DNA of 64,000 bases from NCBI GenBank assembly GCA_933228895.1, contig OW121846.1, forward strand, positions 9,207,915 through 9,271,914, written 5' to 3'. This DNA comes from Platycnemis pennipes (lineage: Eukaryota > Arthropoda > Insecta > Odonata > Platycnemididae). Of this stretch, positions 1 through 11,579 are shown in pieces. The notes beneath the pieces are model-generated. The model saw nothing but the letters and a program-made list of their open reading frames with translations. It was not told the origin of the DNA and made no database searches. Every line of letters starts with the position of its first letter. The first letter of the stretch is position 1. The position numbers were made by a program, and so were the translations under genes.

Positions 1-83
1 CGAAATTGTGAAGAGTATTTCAATTTTGTTGGTTTGTACCTTGTCTTTTGTTGTTTAAATACAGTGTTTGATTAGTTAGATTG

Positions 84-434
84 TCATACTTTTGTGGTTT
101 TTTCTATTTTTGACCTCATCTTGCTCACCCGTCTTGGAAAGAATATTTGTCCTTTGGACAAGCGTTTCTCGTGAACTGCTGTTCTTCTTTCGAGAAACGC
201 TGCACCTGGGAAAGGCTCTTCAGCATCAAATCTTCTATAAATTGCGGGATAACAAAACGGTAGATACGGATTCACTCCATGGCAGTGGCCTCCCGGAATC
301 TTCTTGCCAGCCTCTTCTTTCTTCCTCATTTGCTCGTTGCTAACTAACTTGTAGTTCATTCCTTTCACGCCCACTTGGGTCCATTTGTTAAGTTCCATAA
401 GAGCCTGAATTTGTTCCTTATAATTAAAGTGCAT
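84..434 (-). CDS. Unassigned 116-codon ORF, possible exon
   Basis: An open frame of 116 codons starts with ATG at 434 and runs to a stop at 84. It is richer in G+C than its AT-rich surroundings and reads like soluble protein: a charged N-terminal half, then a Pro/Tyr/Phe-rich stretch (NPYLPFCYPAIYRRFD, about residues 55-70) and a basic tail. A GTGAGC donor-like site follows a CCAAGACGG stretch near the 3' end, so the true coding part could stop about 15 codons earlier by splicing. I see no convincing acceptor upstream and recognise no family. It could be an exon of a host gene, part of a transposon, or chance. No neighbouring exon was found. Confidence 0.3.
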   Translation of the reverse strand: MHFNYKEQIQALMELNKWTQVGVKGMNYKLVSNEQMRKKEEAGKKIPGGHCHGVNPYLPFCYPAIYRRFDAEEPFPGAAFLERRTAVHEKRLSKGQIFFPRRVSKMRSKIEKTTKV

Positions 435-2746
435 ATTGGCATGTGTAGTTGACCTCTTCAGCGTACTTCCAAGTCAGTCACTTGGACCCTCTCCTTGAGA
501 TGTGGTATATAAATGCCATTCCCTATCGGTCCTGAAATCTTGGTGATGCAAAAGTTACAACATATTGTAGCGGCTGTGCCTCATACAGTCTGGAATAATA
601 ACCGGACTGAGAGGACATGTAAATGCATGCACTGTAGCCTGGTAGTTACCCCAGTGCACATCTTTAATGAGTCTTGTTACAGAAAAAAAATTTCCCAGAG
701 AAACTTCACACAATGACGACTTCACATAATTTCAGGTAGTCTCTGACTTTCAAGTACATAATATGAAATTTACAAATGAGCAATGTAGTCATGCTGTCGT
801 ACTCCTATAATATCCTCAACGAAGGACACGCAGGAAATATCTACATACTTGATCTGAGTTTTTAGGTACAGCAATTTTCCTAAGTTCATTGTTTGAAACG
901 TATTGCATCATGTAGAGAGGGTTTGGAAAAAAATCACCAAGTTGGAACAGATGGCTGAAGTATGAGGTCATTAATATTATCATTTAGTTTATGCCTCCAA
1001 TGACGACTACCAGATGACAGGTTATGATGCAGCTGGACTTTAGTATGCATCTGCATATGTATTAGTACTACATCAGCAAAAACATGTGAAGCATCACAGT
1101 CAGAGAAATGAATTATCACCGTGAAAGAGAGCAGATCTGATGAAGCCACAAGAAGAAAACTAGGAGTCAGTACTCACAGGAAAAAAAAGTTTGAACGAGA
1201 CTTTGAAATAGTAGGATAAAAACACCTACTATTGATAAATAAATTCCATAAATTAAGTAAATATCAGTTTTAAAAACATTAAAACAGCCAGTCACATTGG
1301 AAACTGAAGATGACATGACGCCTGTCCATTGCTCTTGGAGGGTGACTGCTGTAAGGCCTGGTGCCGCCCTCGTGTTTTCTAGGGCGGTGGTCACATGTAC
1401 AGAAGACAATTGGCAAATGACACTTGCAATGGGGATTTAAGAGCATGTGTATGATTTAAATTGGTGAGAAGAAGATTAAAGAAAAAGTTACAGGGCTCTG
1501 AAGACAATAGAGTACCATAAGGTTGGCCTCTAGCCAGGTGCCATGGCGACCGTTATACCTTCACTCAAAAATATGTTTCTTAATGAAATATTACCTCTGG
1601 CAAACTTTTTTAATTTGCAGAGGAGGTTTGTATCTAAAACATATTAAAAAAATGAGCGAAATCGAAGGTATATGTACACCGCCAAAAATTGATTAGAAAA
1701 TTGAAAATTGTTATAAACTTTTTAAAAATGTTTACATTTTATAATATAATCCTTTATTATAGTTGTAAAATGAAAGGCCTTTAACATAAGTTCTTCTGCA
1801 AATCTGTAGCTTTACTAGTTTCAGAGAAATATATTAAAATGTGTAGCAACTTTTGCAAAATTTGAATTTTGTAATGTAATGCCTTTCGAATGATCCGAAG
1901 CGTAAGAAGATCTCGCATTAGTTTGGGAAAATAAAACCAAAGAACTGGGATTTAGTTGGTATGTAGCTTTTGCCGGATTCTGAAAGATATGGAGCGAGAG
2001 ACTTCAAAATGAGTTATTGGTAAACATTTTCTGGCTCATGTTGTTCATTTTAATGTAAATTTTGAATAGCGCCTCCATTTCTATTATATTCCGCAAAGAA
2101 TTGTTTTCTGGAAAAGAACAGACTGCTGACCAGAAGGATTAGGTAATCTATTTCACCCTCATTCATTAGTAATAAAATCCACCTGAGAATAAATGTCAAA
2201 GGTACTAGCAGGTTGTCCGAGGCCAAATTATGTGTTCAATAGGTGCAGTGAGATTTCACCTTAATGCCCTTCGCTCTAACTAATCCTAACCTCAGATGTC
2301 AGAGATGAAAACATGCACAACTAGCCAGTAAAAAACTCTCCAGCAATTTGGTTAATTTTAAAAAGAGACTGAACATTCAAAACAGCCGTTATCAAAGGCA
2401 CTTAATACTGGAATAAGAATGAAAATAAAAGTGAGATACTATGTGGGAAGTCTTCAAAGATATACTCATCAGCAGAAAAAAGTCTGTAGTTGAGACCATA
2501 GACTAAGTTTGTACTAGAGGTTGCACTGCCCATCTACAACTGTTAGAAGTTGTGAGTAGTAGTTTGGAGAAGGAGACCAATGAGGGCAGCAGGAATATTT
2601 TTAACTTAATATTACATTTTCGGTAAGCATAACTCTGGATGAATAAATGCAGCCTCAATTAATAAACTGCTTACCAGGTTTGATAGTGAAGATTTTCACC
2701 ATAGTTTGAATTTACTTTGATTTCATAAGATTCAAAAATGCTTATA
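435..2746. other. No gene recognised
   Basis: AT-rich DNA with only short random ORFs. I see no exon with both splice sites, no domain signature and no clear repeat boundary. Confidence 0.5.
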
Positions 2747-4375
2747 CAGTTGAGCATTTTTAACCCAGCACAGTCGGGATGGAAGTGATGCCGGATTGGG
2801 GATTTTGCCGGACTATGGGTCATGCATGGCAACTGGTCTATTTTTGACGTCCGGGATGTTTTCATTGAAAGGAGTCAATAATTAATGACAAAATATATTC
2901 ATTTGCCATTTACTGAACATAATTATTAAAAGAAACACTGAGAATAATCAGAAAGAAATGGCTTTCTTAATTCCCAAATTTATTACTACTGAAAAGTATC
3001 AAAGTTGCACGGTGAGTGAAAATAACGGCAGCTAAGCATAGTGTTCATCATATAACTGCACATTTTAAAGTGTAATATTATTACTCGAAAAGGGTACATA
3101 AAATTTGATATTTCTTATGCTGTTCTTCACGCAACATACTTCCACCACGCTTGACTTGTTATCAGCTGATTCAGCGCGATGTCAACGCGTGAGTGTCATG
3201 TGTACGGCTGCCCATCACTACGTCGCGGGTGATCGGACTGGATGATTCTTTAAAGATCATCATTAATTTTAGTCTTCCTTCAACAATTTCAGGCTCGTCA
3301 TCTTTATCCCCACTCAGATTTATTGTTATGAATTACCATTTCAGTGATTTCATCATCGGTGAAATGTTGTGTGGTGAGAGATATTGTGGTCGCCCGCTAT
3401 TCATTCCTCTAAATTTACCAATTCCATTCCCTTTAATTCAGGGTTATGGATGCTGTTTGCACAGTCAACCAACTCCATAATTATATTTTTATCCTCAAAA
3501 ACATGAAATTTTTTAAATCCCCACTTATTTCGTCTACATCAAACCTTAAAGCAGGCCACAATTTAAACGACATTTTAGAACTGTCTGTGAAATACTACTC
3601 CATACACGCAAAATTTCCCACATTATATCTTTTAGATTATATCTGTTTCTGAAAGAGTTTAGCCTGCTTCATTAGCATTTGGTCAGAAATACTAGCTAAG
3701 CCCTCACTTCGATGCAATCGAAACCACGCGATGTAAAATCAACACTTAAATTGTCTTTCATAGTTTTTCTCTCTATCATCCATTTCTTCGTGTCACCTTA
3801 ACTGTAAAATTTTGAGGATTTTCTCTTTCTGCTTCTTAATGTGTTACATTGTTATACTGACGAAGATCCCATGCAGTATGTTTCAGACAAAGACTTAACT
3901 GATTGGTACATCGATGGAACGGTGTCAACCTTTTTCACAACTTGCACTTCTTCTGCAATTGTTAACGTTTTGTACTGATGCTCACAGCATAGATTAGACA
4001 TGGATAGGGAGAAACATAAGAGGATAACAAATAATTATATCAAATTACGTCCAGTCGTCAATCAAAAATGCACGCACCATTGAAAGTGGCCAATCAGTAA
4101 ACTAGTCCGTCTCGGGGATGTCTTCAATTTTGTATGCGCGTTTAGTTCAAGTTGCAGAATAATTTCAGTGTACACGAAGTACCAGAAATTAATATGTTTA
4201 AACTATTCTGATTCTCGCAATTGGAAAATTAACTTGAAGAATGGGATAATATCTCAGCAGGTTATAAAGAAATGTTACTGCAAAAAAATTTTGGCATTTT
4301 CCACAAAGTACCGGGTAGGTGGTAGTGGCAAAATTGCCGGATTATGGGTGTTCCCGGATTAATGGTGCTCAATTG
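2747..4375 (-). mobile_element. Tigger-like DNA transposon, copy A (decayed, catalytic core missing)
   Basis: The left end CAGTTGAGC follows TA, and the right end is the imperfect inverted match CAATTGAGC, typical of pogo/Tigger elements. On the minus strand, 3950 to about 3650 holds a ruined centromere-protein-B-type DNA-binding region (a KVQVVKKVD-like helix-turn-helix, then scraps of the second domain) with many stops and shifts. The same sequence lies inverted at 60523-62172, where it is slightly easier to read, including an acidic C-terminal remnant. The roughly 1.63 kb length cannot hold a full transposase, and no DDE catalytic segment is visible, so this is a non-autonomous family. The right-hand TA of the duplication is lost. 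Confidence 0.75.
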
Positions 4376-5019
4376 TTCATAATAAAGTTTCAGGAAATAA
4401 TATGATTTCCGCCATCATAATAGATTTCAAAAATGGCTCGTACCATGTGAAGCTGTTACAGTGGTAATGATACAATGAGGGCCTGCCTTAACCAAGCCTC
4501 CCTGAGCTCTAATTGGGAAGACTTAAAAAAAATAAAAAATAAAAAAAAACAAAAAAAACCATGAGGATGCATCAAAAGTCATGGTGTCTCTAAAGCCCCT
4601 TTCCCCAAACCACTTCAAAGTGCATAACAGCAGTTTTGGTTAGGCAGTGGGCCCTCTACCTACTACTAATGTACTTACTGTACCTTGATAACCATTAAAA
4701 AGAAACTCTAATTCAACACTTTTACCTTGGTTAATACCACAGATAGAGAGATATAGAGTGGCAGTGCTAAGTATTATGTATAGATGGGGCCTTAATGCCA
4801 ACGTAACGCATCCTGCATTACATCATATACCACCATTTTGCCACAAACAATGACAGTTTAGTGTGAAGAGTGTTTCAATGAAAATTAGTGGTGTTTATTA
4901 CTGCAGATAAAACGCAGTTTATCAGAGGCTTATACCTAACTGATGGCTAATTCTTGGTTAGTGCGTGGTTGTTTTATGTATGGAAGAAGAAAAATAATGA
5001 GTATACTCGATATATCTAC
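4376..5019. other. No gene; A-rich tract
   Basis: No coding signal. An A-rich run at about 4526-4558 follows a short GC-richer stretch (about 4478-4525) and could be the tail of an old retroposed sequence, but no tRNA-like promoter or TSD is clear. Confidence 0.4.
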
Positions 5020-5660
5020 ATACTGTTCCATTGATTGTGTGCCATTTTTGACCTCGAATTTTAGACACTTCAATTCATCACACGCTGATGAAATTTGGCA
5101 CAAAGATAGAAAAAGGTCATATTTTTAGTGGACTGTTAACATCATTCTAAAGATCTGATCTGTTCAAAATATGAAATGGCTTAGGACTGAAGGTCCTAAG
5201 CCAAATCATATTTTGATTTATGGGGTTTAGATGTAAAAAAAATCAAGCTACATGAAAGTCAGATTTTTTTGTCAAAACTGTAATCTGTGGGCTTTTGGAC
5301 ATGAAGAACACGATTGAATCACTTTTGTTTTCGAAAAAACAACCGTGACCCATGAAAGGGTACAGTCAAGGTCACAGATGTGATAAGAGCAAATTGGGGT
5401 AACAAACATGACATATCATTGGCACAGACAGGGTCATAGGTTTAAATGGCAGTCAAAGTAGATGGTAAGGTCCTCAGGTCTCTCTTGTCAATGGATTCCC
5501 TATTCGATGTCCCAAGATCCTTCCCGACCTTCTCTGACCTCAAAATGTTATACAGGGGTCAAAGGTCACGAGGTCTGGGCACGCAAATTGGGACAACAAA
5601 CGTGTTATATCATGGGTTTAAAAGGGTGCCCAGGCAGGAGATAAGGTTGGGACCCCAGTG
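5020..5660 (+). repeat. Dispersed repeat R, copy 1 (DR1-like modules)
   Basis: Matches 56866-57640 in the same orientation, with shared blocks such as CACTTTTG...GAAAAAACAACC and a module built on GGGGTCAAAGGTCA followed by CACGAGGTCT and a GGGACAACAAACGTG-like block. The module reads as a roughly 110-120 bp degenerate tandem unit, clearer in the second copy. A third, inverted set of the same modules lies at about 6040-6300. No protein coding is evident: the short ORFs across it are not conserved between copies. Confidence 0.6.
5165..5215. repeat. Hairpin with 23-bp arms
   Basis: The arms each side of a 5-nt loop (TGAAG) match with two mismatches; the core is GGCTTAGGAC against GTCCTAAGCC. 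It lies inside repeat R copy 1 and is not obvious in copy 2. Confidence 0.6.
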
Positions 5661-5778
5661 ACAGCGTAAGGTGATGGATAGAACATGATGGAAATGCCAG
5701 GATTGATGCCACTACTCCCTGCTTCTGTTACGGTGCGGTTGATACATAAAAGGGATGCCTATTGCGACCATTCTTCTT

Positions 5779-6388
5779 AAGGTGTTCAACATGAAAACAT
5801 TTTTTCCCTAAACTGCAGGTACTTGCATTGAAATTGTGTCTATAAGAGGCAGACACCATGTTGCAAAAAAACATTTAGAATGATTCTTTGAATTTGCTTT
5901 CAATGTGTGAATCTCAATTGTATCAGCCTTCATCTAAGTTATAACGGGTGAATCTAACCCTCGTGACTAATCCTAAACACAAGCCAAAGAGAAATGGAGA
6001 GGTAAGGTGAGGTCATTGAATGTGACTCTGGCATAACCCTTGGAGGGGTTAGGATTACAAGGAGAATCTTGGAACATTATCATCGACTTGGCACCCATTT
6101 AAACCTATGTTATGACACGTTTGTTGTCCCGAATTGCTCACGTAGACTTCAGGGGCTTTGAGTCCTGTGTAACCCTTGGAGGGCAACTGATGAGAAGAGG
6201 GATCTAAGGACCCTACTTTTTCAAACTTTTACGTCACATTTGTTGCCATATTTTCTTACCTTACCTGCCTCGTGACCTTTGACCCCTGCCTAGCCAGAAA
6301 GGATCGTGGTATATTAACTGTTGTATGCATGGAAATACATGCTGTTGTATCTGACATTTTTCAAAACTTAGATATTACTGAACACCTT
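5779..6388. repeat. Possible small element holding inverted R modules
   Basis: AAGGTGTTCA at 5779 and its exact complement TGAACACCTT at 6379 could be TIRs of a 610-bp element. The right half (about 6040-6300) carries the R-repeat modules in reverse orientation, including TGACCTTTGACCCCT. No TSD was identified and the 10-bp ends could be chance. Confidence 0.35.
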
Positions 6389-6616
6389 GTTGTTGAGCTA
6401 CAAATTATCACCTTTATTTAAGACTATAAAAACCAGCACTATTTACTAAGGTTGGGGTAGGGAATCGAAGATTTGGTCGAATCCTATCGAATCCATGGAT
6501 TCAAGATTCGATCGAATCCATGGTTAAAAGATTCGATCGAATCCAAAGATTCGATTAATAGATTAAATATTTGAATACCAGTCATGCAGATTCTATGTAC
6601 CAGCGGCGGATAACGA

Positions 6617-8046
6617 CAGTAAGTCCTCGACTTACGCGGATCCGAGCTACACGGATCCGGAGTTACGTGGGTGTTCAGCTAGGCCGGTGATTGCGTTTCT
6701 CCGCGTTTCTGTTGCCGCGACAGATTCAACCGCGTGACGGCCCGCGACTCATTGCCAAGCGTGCAACAGTTGATGCCAAACTACGGGTGTTCGGAACGCC
6801 AATAGGGTAGTTTCCTATTATTTTTTTATTGTCTTGATCTAAAGTTGAGTCTGGAGTACGTATTTTAAGCCGTTCGATTTTTAAATGACATTTAAGTATT
6901 TTTCCTCATTAATGAATACGTGAAAATATTAATGGTGCGAAAACGTGACGGGAAACTATTGCATGCCGGTTAATCCTACGTATGCCGTCAAACTATTTCC
7001 TCTACCTGCCACCAGGTGGTGCTGCGGACGCTTCCATGTAGACGTTGCACTCCGTTAAAGCTTATTAACTAGTATCGGATGTATATTTATTCAGTTAATT
7101 CATTATCATTAACTTTAATTTTTTTATTTAATATTATTTATTCGTTTAATTCATTTAAAATCAGTTAGTATTCCTTTTACAAGCATACCGTGAAATTCGC
7201 CCATCGCCGCACGACCTTCACGCCATGCTTCGCCGTAGCAGAAGGTACCACGAGCAGGATGCCCTGGATCCTATAAAACGACTAATAATACCATGTTTCA
7301 CGGAGGAGACTTTTCGAACTTTAGTTTTCACAGGCTTAATACTTATACATATTCAATAGAGCTGAGGGGCCCTGAAATACAATGGTAAGTTCAGGAGACG
7401 AATTTTCCTATACTTCGCAACGTAAAGTACATATCTGTTACGTCAGCAAGAAGGCAGCGCAACCCGCCATTTCAGAGCTTTTTCAAATTACCTTAAAATT
7501 AACATTTAATTCTCTTGTAAACTGGGATTTCTAAGTTCTAACTTTTTGCTTTGTTTTCTTTGATGAAGAAAACAAACTTCATTACCTTCTACTTAACTTC
7601 TACCCTATTCTAGTTTAGGAAATAACAGGTGATATTTCATTATCGTGATGGTGTAAAGTCTGACGCGATCAGGCATCAACGTCTTTTTTTTCGGCGTAGT
7701 TTGACCTTCCCGCGTAAGTCGAAGCGTAGTTAATTATCCCCTCCATAGCTGACGCCTGTTGTCCAATGCAACAAAAAAGAAAGTTTTGGGTAATTATACT
7801 TATTTTAGATTTAAATATCCAGCGAAAGAAAGATTGGATCTGTATTACCATCGGCTTTGTCGTATTATGTTAGCTTAACGGCCTCTAAAAAGATGGCGTT
7901 TTCTATAATCGTCGCCGGTTGCCGCTGTGAAAGTTGCACCGCCAATGGTTCAAAAATGGATAGGTGATGTGGTGTTCCGACTCGCAGATTTCTACTTACG
8001 CGGATATTTTTAGGACGAATTAACCGCGTAAGTCGAGTCCTTACTG
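6617..8046 (+). mobile_element. CAGTAAG-ended MITE (Tigger-like), 1.43 kb
   Basis: The left end CAGTAAGTCCTCGACTTACG and right end (complement CAGTAAGGACTCGACTTACG) are near-identical TIRs; TA follows the right end. The form resembles Tigger-type TIRs. There is no coding capacity. An inverted, internally deleted second copy sits at about 8510-8849. Confidence 0.65.
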
Positions 8047-8509
8047 TATATCTTTTCTAACAAAAAATGTTAATGATCGCGAAGGTCTCCGCTACGGATA
8101 CCTCTAGTTTCTAACATTAATCTAATCTTCGCTCACACTGTCAGCTAAATTGCAACATCGAAAATTATCAATATTTTGACCACTCCCAGCTAGCACAAGG
8201 GAAACGTTCTCCTGAAGAAACGTACGAAATTCCAAGGAAAGGGTAACCCTTTCCCTCATTTCTCCATTTATGGAGGGTACCCCCATACCACTTCCGCTTC
8301 CTTCCGAGGTAATTAGAAGACAACTCTTCGCCTTTCGGAAAATAAATTATCTCCAAAAAGCAGTATGCGGAGACTGAACGATCACAACAATCATTTTGAT
8401 AGCTACCAGATTTAATTGCTACAAATACGGTTAACTATAACTGGAATTTGACAATAATTAATACCGTGATTTCACTGACTGTATCGCAAAAAGCGGAAGT
8501 CCCGGAAGT

Positions 8510-8849
8510 GATACCGGAAAGCGGCAATCGGCGACGATTACAGAAAACACCTTATTTGGAGAGGCCGTTAAGTTAACAAAATACGACAAAGCCGAGAGTA
8601 ATACAAATCCAATCTCTTTCACTGGATATTTAAATCTATGTCATATCTTAAACTAGAGTTGGCGTTCCGAACACCCGTAGTTTGGCATCAACTCTTGCGC
8701 GCCTGGCAATGAGTCGCGGGCCGTCACGAAGTTGAAACTGTCACGGCAACATAAACGCGGAGAAACGCAAGCATGTCACCGGCCTAACTGAGCACCCACG
8801 TAACTCCGGATCCGTGTAACTCCGTATCGCGTAAGCCAAGGACTTGCTG
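8510..8849 (-). mobile_element. Inverted, deleted copy of the CAGTAAG MITE
   Basis: Read on the minus strand from 8849, this matches 6617-6800 and then jumps to 7795-7930, so it lacks about 1 kb of the left copy. The inner end diverges near 8510. TA abuts the outer end (8850-8851). The two copies face each other, so the locus can fold back. Confidence 0.6.
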
Positions 8850-8944
8850 TAGTTGCTCGTTTTTAGCATTTAAATCGTAAATACCATGGTAAGAAATATT
8901 TAAACAGCACATTGTAAACTAATAATTCTTGTGCATACATGAAT

Positions 8945-9125
8945 TCTTTGAAATTCCCCAATTTGAAAATCCTAACAAAAAAGTTCCTCTGAATTCTTCC
9001 AGCAACAGTATTTTCAGAAAGAGCCTTCAGTACTGCTGGAAATTTGGTTGGTAAAAAAAGGAATTGATTAGATCCTGACAGAGTGAAAGTGCTGCATTTT
9101 CTAAACAAAATCTTGTGCTTAATCT
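8945..9125 (+). pseudogene. hAT transposase C-terminal dimerisation domain, fossil
   Basis: One reading frame on the plus strand gives LPATVFSERAFSTAGNLVGK, the hallmark of the hAT dimerisation domain (compare the family pattern P-x-[ST]-x-x-x-S-E-R-x-F-S-x-A-G), followed by LDPDRVKVLHFLNK. Two in-frame TGA codons interrupt it: one just upstream of the motif and one after KKRN. Nothing of the DDE-bearing N-terminal part is recognisable nearby. The fragment belongs to the surrounding hAT element and is dead. Confidence 0.8.
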
Positions 9126-9474
9126 GTTTTTGTTGAAATTTCAATTTTATGTAAGAAAAATTAAACTTTGCTTTACTTTTGAAATGACCCAATCTTTATA
9201 TTTGCCCTCGGACATGTCTTTCATTTCAGTGGGTGGGGACTATATGACCATTATTCATTTATTATTTACTTTAAGAAAAGAGATTCAGCTTCGATTGGAT
9301 TTAATTAGAGAATTCACCAGAAAGGAAGCATTATTTAACAATTTACTGATAAAAGGAACGTTTGAATTCAATGAAATTGAGGAGGATTAGGATTTGGGAT
9401 TAGGATTCGAGATTTGGATTCAATAAAAAAACAGGATTTAGATTCGATTAAATTTTGGATTCGCCCCATCACTA

Positions 9475-10048
9475 CTTTTTATTTAACACCCGATGAAAAA
9501 ACATTAAAATATGCCTAAAAATTTTTAATCTACCGTCAAATAACGCAGAATTAAATTAGAAAAATGACAGCGTGATTAGTATTTCTGTTGGTCTTCCTAT
9601 AATTTTGTTAATTGTATCCTAACTCGACTGCACATAATTTCTGCCCTGACAGCAAGTCAGTAGCCGATGCTCTTACATACCTTAAAAATGAGATAACTCT
9701 CTTGAGCTTTCAGTTTGTAGAGAAACAGTATTTTTATATCACTAATGGGAATAATATCAGAGGAATTGGGCTTCCGTGATAAATAAATTTAAATATTAGG
9801 ATTACGATGCATATTCAAAGCTTTGAAAAGTTGATCTCGGTAGATGGTGCTGCCGTGATTCACACGGCTTCAAAATTTAAGGGGAATCGCCGGGCCTTGT
9901 TTAATACATAAACATTTCAATTTCACAATGTTCAAATGATATTAATGATATTTCCAAGGCACACTATTTCGGCTGAACATTCATGAATATCATTCAAAAG
10001 GTCCAAAAACAGAAAACAAAGCTTGCATAAAAAATCTCATCCACTCAC
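9475..10048. other. No gene recognised
   Basis: AT-rich DNA right of the hAT element; no exon or repeat signature seen. Confidence 0.4.
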
Positions 10049-10117
10049 ATGCCGGCTTGGTCCTGTTTGGTCGGGTTAACGGAATCCATGGTCTCTGGGG
10101 AGGGTGAGCTGTTGTTA
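10049..10117 (-). CDS. Candidate 69-nt internal exon, unassigned
   Basis: On the minus strand a pyrimidine-rich tract ending in TTTTCAG precedes 69 nt that end at a consensus GTGAGT donor. G+C is clearly higher than in the flanks. With one base completing the first codon, the open frame reads NNSSPSPETMDSVNPTKQDQ and then AG, ending with two bases of a split codon. A second frame is also open, and frame 0 has a stop at its first codon. The Ser/Pro/Asn-rich peptide looks like a linker segment and I cannot place it in a family. No adjoining exon was found, so it may be a microexon of a large gene or a chance arrangement. Confidence 0.35.
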
Positions 10118-10464
10118 CTGAAAAGGACAAATACTAATGAATACCATAGAAAGTAGAGGTACCCCTTGCTTTATACAACTTCGTTTAACATGACCTTTGC
10201 TATATTATGATTGGTCCTCCCCTGGACCCTGGGAGGACCCTGTTTCACTCAAAGCCAAATTTCCCACTTCAACACAACTGCACACGCCATTAATGCTCTC
10301 AGACCACATCGTGCTTGTGTTATCAGGTGATGAAATTACAAGGAGAAATATACAAAACTACATTAAGCATCTTGATGAATTCATTGACCAATAAAAATTC
10401 AACCAACATTTGCGTGGATCACTGAGTGAGTGAGAGAAGAATTAAAATACTATTGTTCCTATTA

Positions 10465-10620
10465 CAGTAAAACCTCGTATTTACGCTATCAGAATTTACG
10501 TTTTCCCGCAATTTACAACGTTTTTATCGGGTCCCATCCAATTTCCTATATCCCCACCATATGTAGAACCCTGTATTTACACCACGACTTTTCTATTTTC
10601 CCGCTGTTTGTGTTAGAAGC
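10465..10620 (+). mobile_element. Tigger-like left end (CAGTAAAACC)
   Basis: After TA comes CAGTAAAACCTCGTATTTAC, a pogo/Tigger-type TIR with internal TTTACG repeats. No matching right end was found within the next few kb, so the extent is uncertain. Similar CAGTAAAA ends in opposite orientation stop at 36079 and 50647. Confidence 0.4.
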
Positions 10621-11354
10621 GAATAAGAATGCGATAGATGAAGAAAAGAAAATACACTTTTATGACATTTAGCCATACATACCAGGCTGTATAAAACACT
10701 GTTTTACCTTGTTTCGTAATTATACCCATAAAAAACAAGACAAAGAGCAGTAATGTGCTCCGTTTTAAGGAGGCATTTGAACTTAGCGGCGTAGCGGGGC
10801 AGTAAACAGCGCCACTAGCGACGGAAAGACAAAACATCACTTGCGATCGCGAGTTTCGATCGCATCAATCGCATACACTCGCTATCCTTTTACCGGGAAA
10901 ATATTCCTTCTATGAAATGAATGCGTATAGGACGCAATTTATAATTTAAAAACACCTGCGGGAGAATATTTAAGCTGTACCGAAGTTTATATTGTGAAGA
11001 ATGAAAATGAATTTTTACCCAGACATTATGAAATGTTAAAAATAAATGAACTGGTGGACGATAACAGGGGATCATTCGTCCGACCATAGCACTGCATTTA
11101 TTCAACAGTTTTACTACACGTTACTACAAAACGAAACTAATTGAACCTTGTTTTATCGCGTGAAAACAGCATTGAATAAATAAAATTATTTTGTTGAGGA
11201 ATTCTTTGCCGCTGGATAACTGCTTGCGCTGGCCGACCAGCGAGGTAGCTCAATATTCTCAGGTGTTGTTTATGTTATCCTTAATTACTCCGGAACGTAA
11301 ATTTATTTTACTTTAGATTGGGAAATGGATGCGAATTACAACATTTCAAGATGA
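10621..11354. other. No gene recognised
   Basis: Low-complexity AT-rich DNA with short random ORFs; may include the body of the Tigger-like element to its left. Confidence 0.4.
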
Positions 11355-11579
11355 CTTGAGAGTTTTCGTGTCTTCCCCGTTGGTTCATCCCTCTAGACGA
11401 CAGTTTCGTCGGCATTCTAGACGCCATCTTCAGGTCCGAAGATTACGTCCCATCAAATTTCCTATGCCTTCGTTCTATATATTTCCTGTAATTCGGACCT
11501 GAAGATACCGCCTGGAACGCCGGCGAAACTGTCGTGCAGTGAGATGAACCAACGCAGAAAAAAAACGGAAACTCTCGAG
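11355..11579. repeat. Penelope-like element terminal palindrome
   Basis: Arms of about 86 nt (11355-11440 and 11492-11579) form an imperfect inverted repeat around a 51-nt loop. Each arm, read outward from the centre, carries CCTGAAGAT, a short stem-forming segment, then GAAACTGTCG, the signature commonly seen at PLE termini. The PLE RT fossil at 12845-13250 is on the minus strand, so this palindrome lies on its 3' side at a distance fitting a PLE terminus. Confidence 0.6.

Larger units (their letters stand above)
6447..9474 (+). mobile_element. Old hAT DNA transposon with nested MITEs
   Basis: The left end TAAGGTTGGGGTAGGG and right end CCCCATCACTA bear GATTCGA-rich subterminal sequence on both sides (6460-6560 and 9390-9460), a layout common in insect hATs. 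The 8-bp flanks, ctatttac at 6439 and ctttttat at 9475, agree at six of eight positions, consistent with an aged hAT TSD. A hAT C-terminal dimerisation fossil lies on the plus strand at about 8945-9125. The rest of the transposase is missing; the middle (6617-8849) is taken up by another inverted-repeat element. The boundaries are inferred from the ends and have not been aligned to a reference. Confidence 0.65.
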
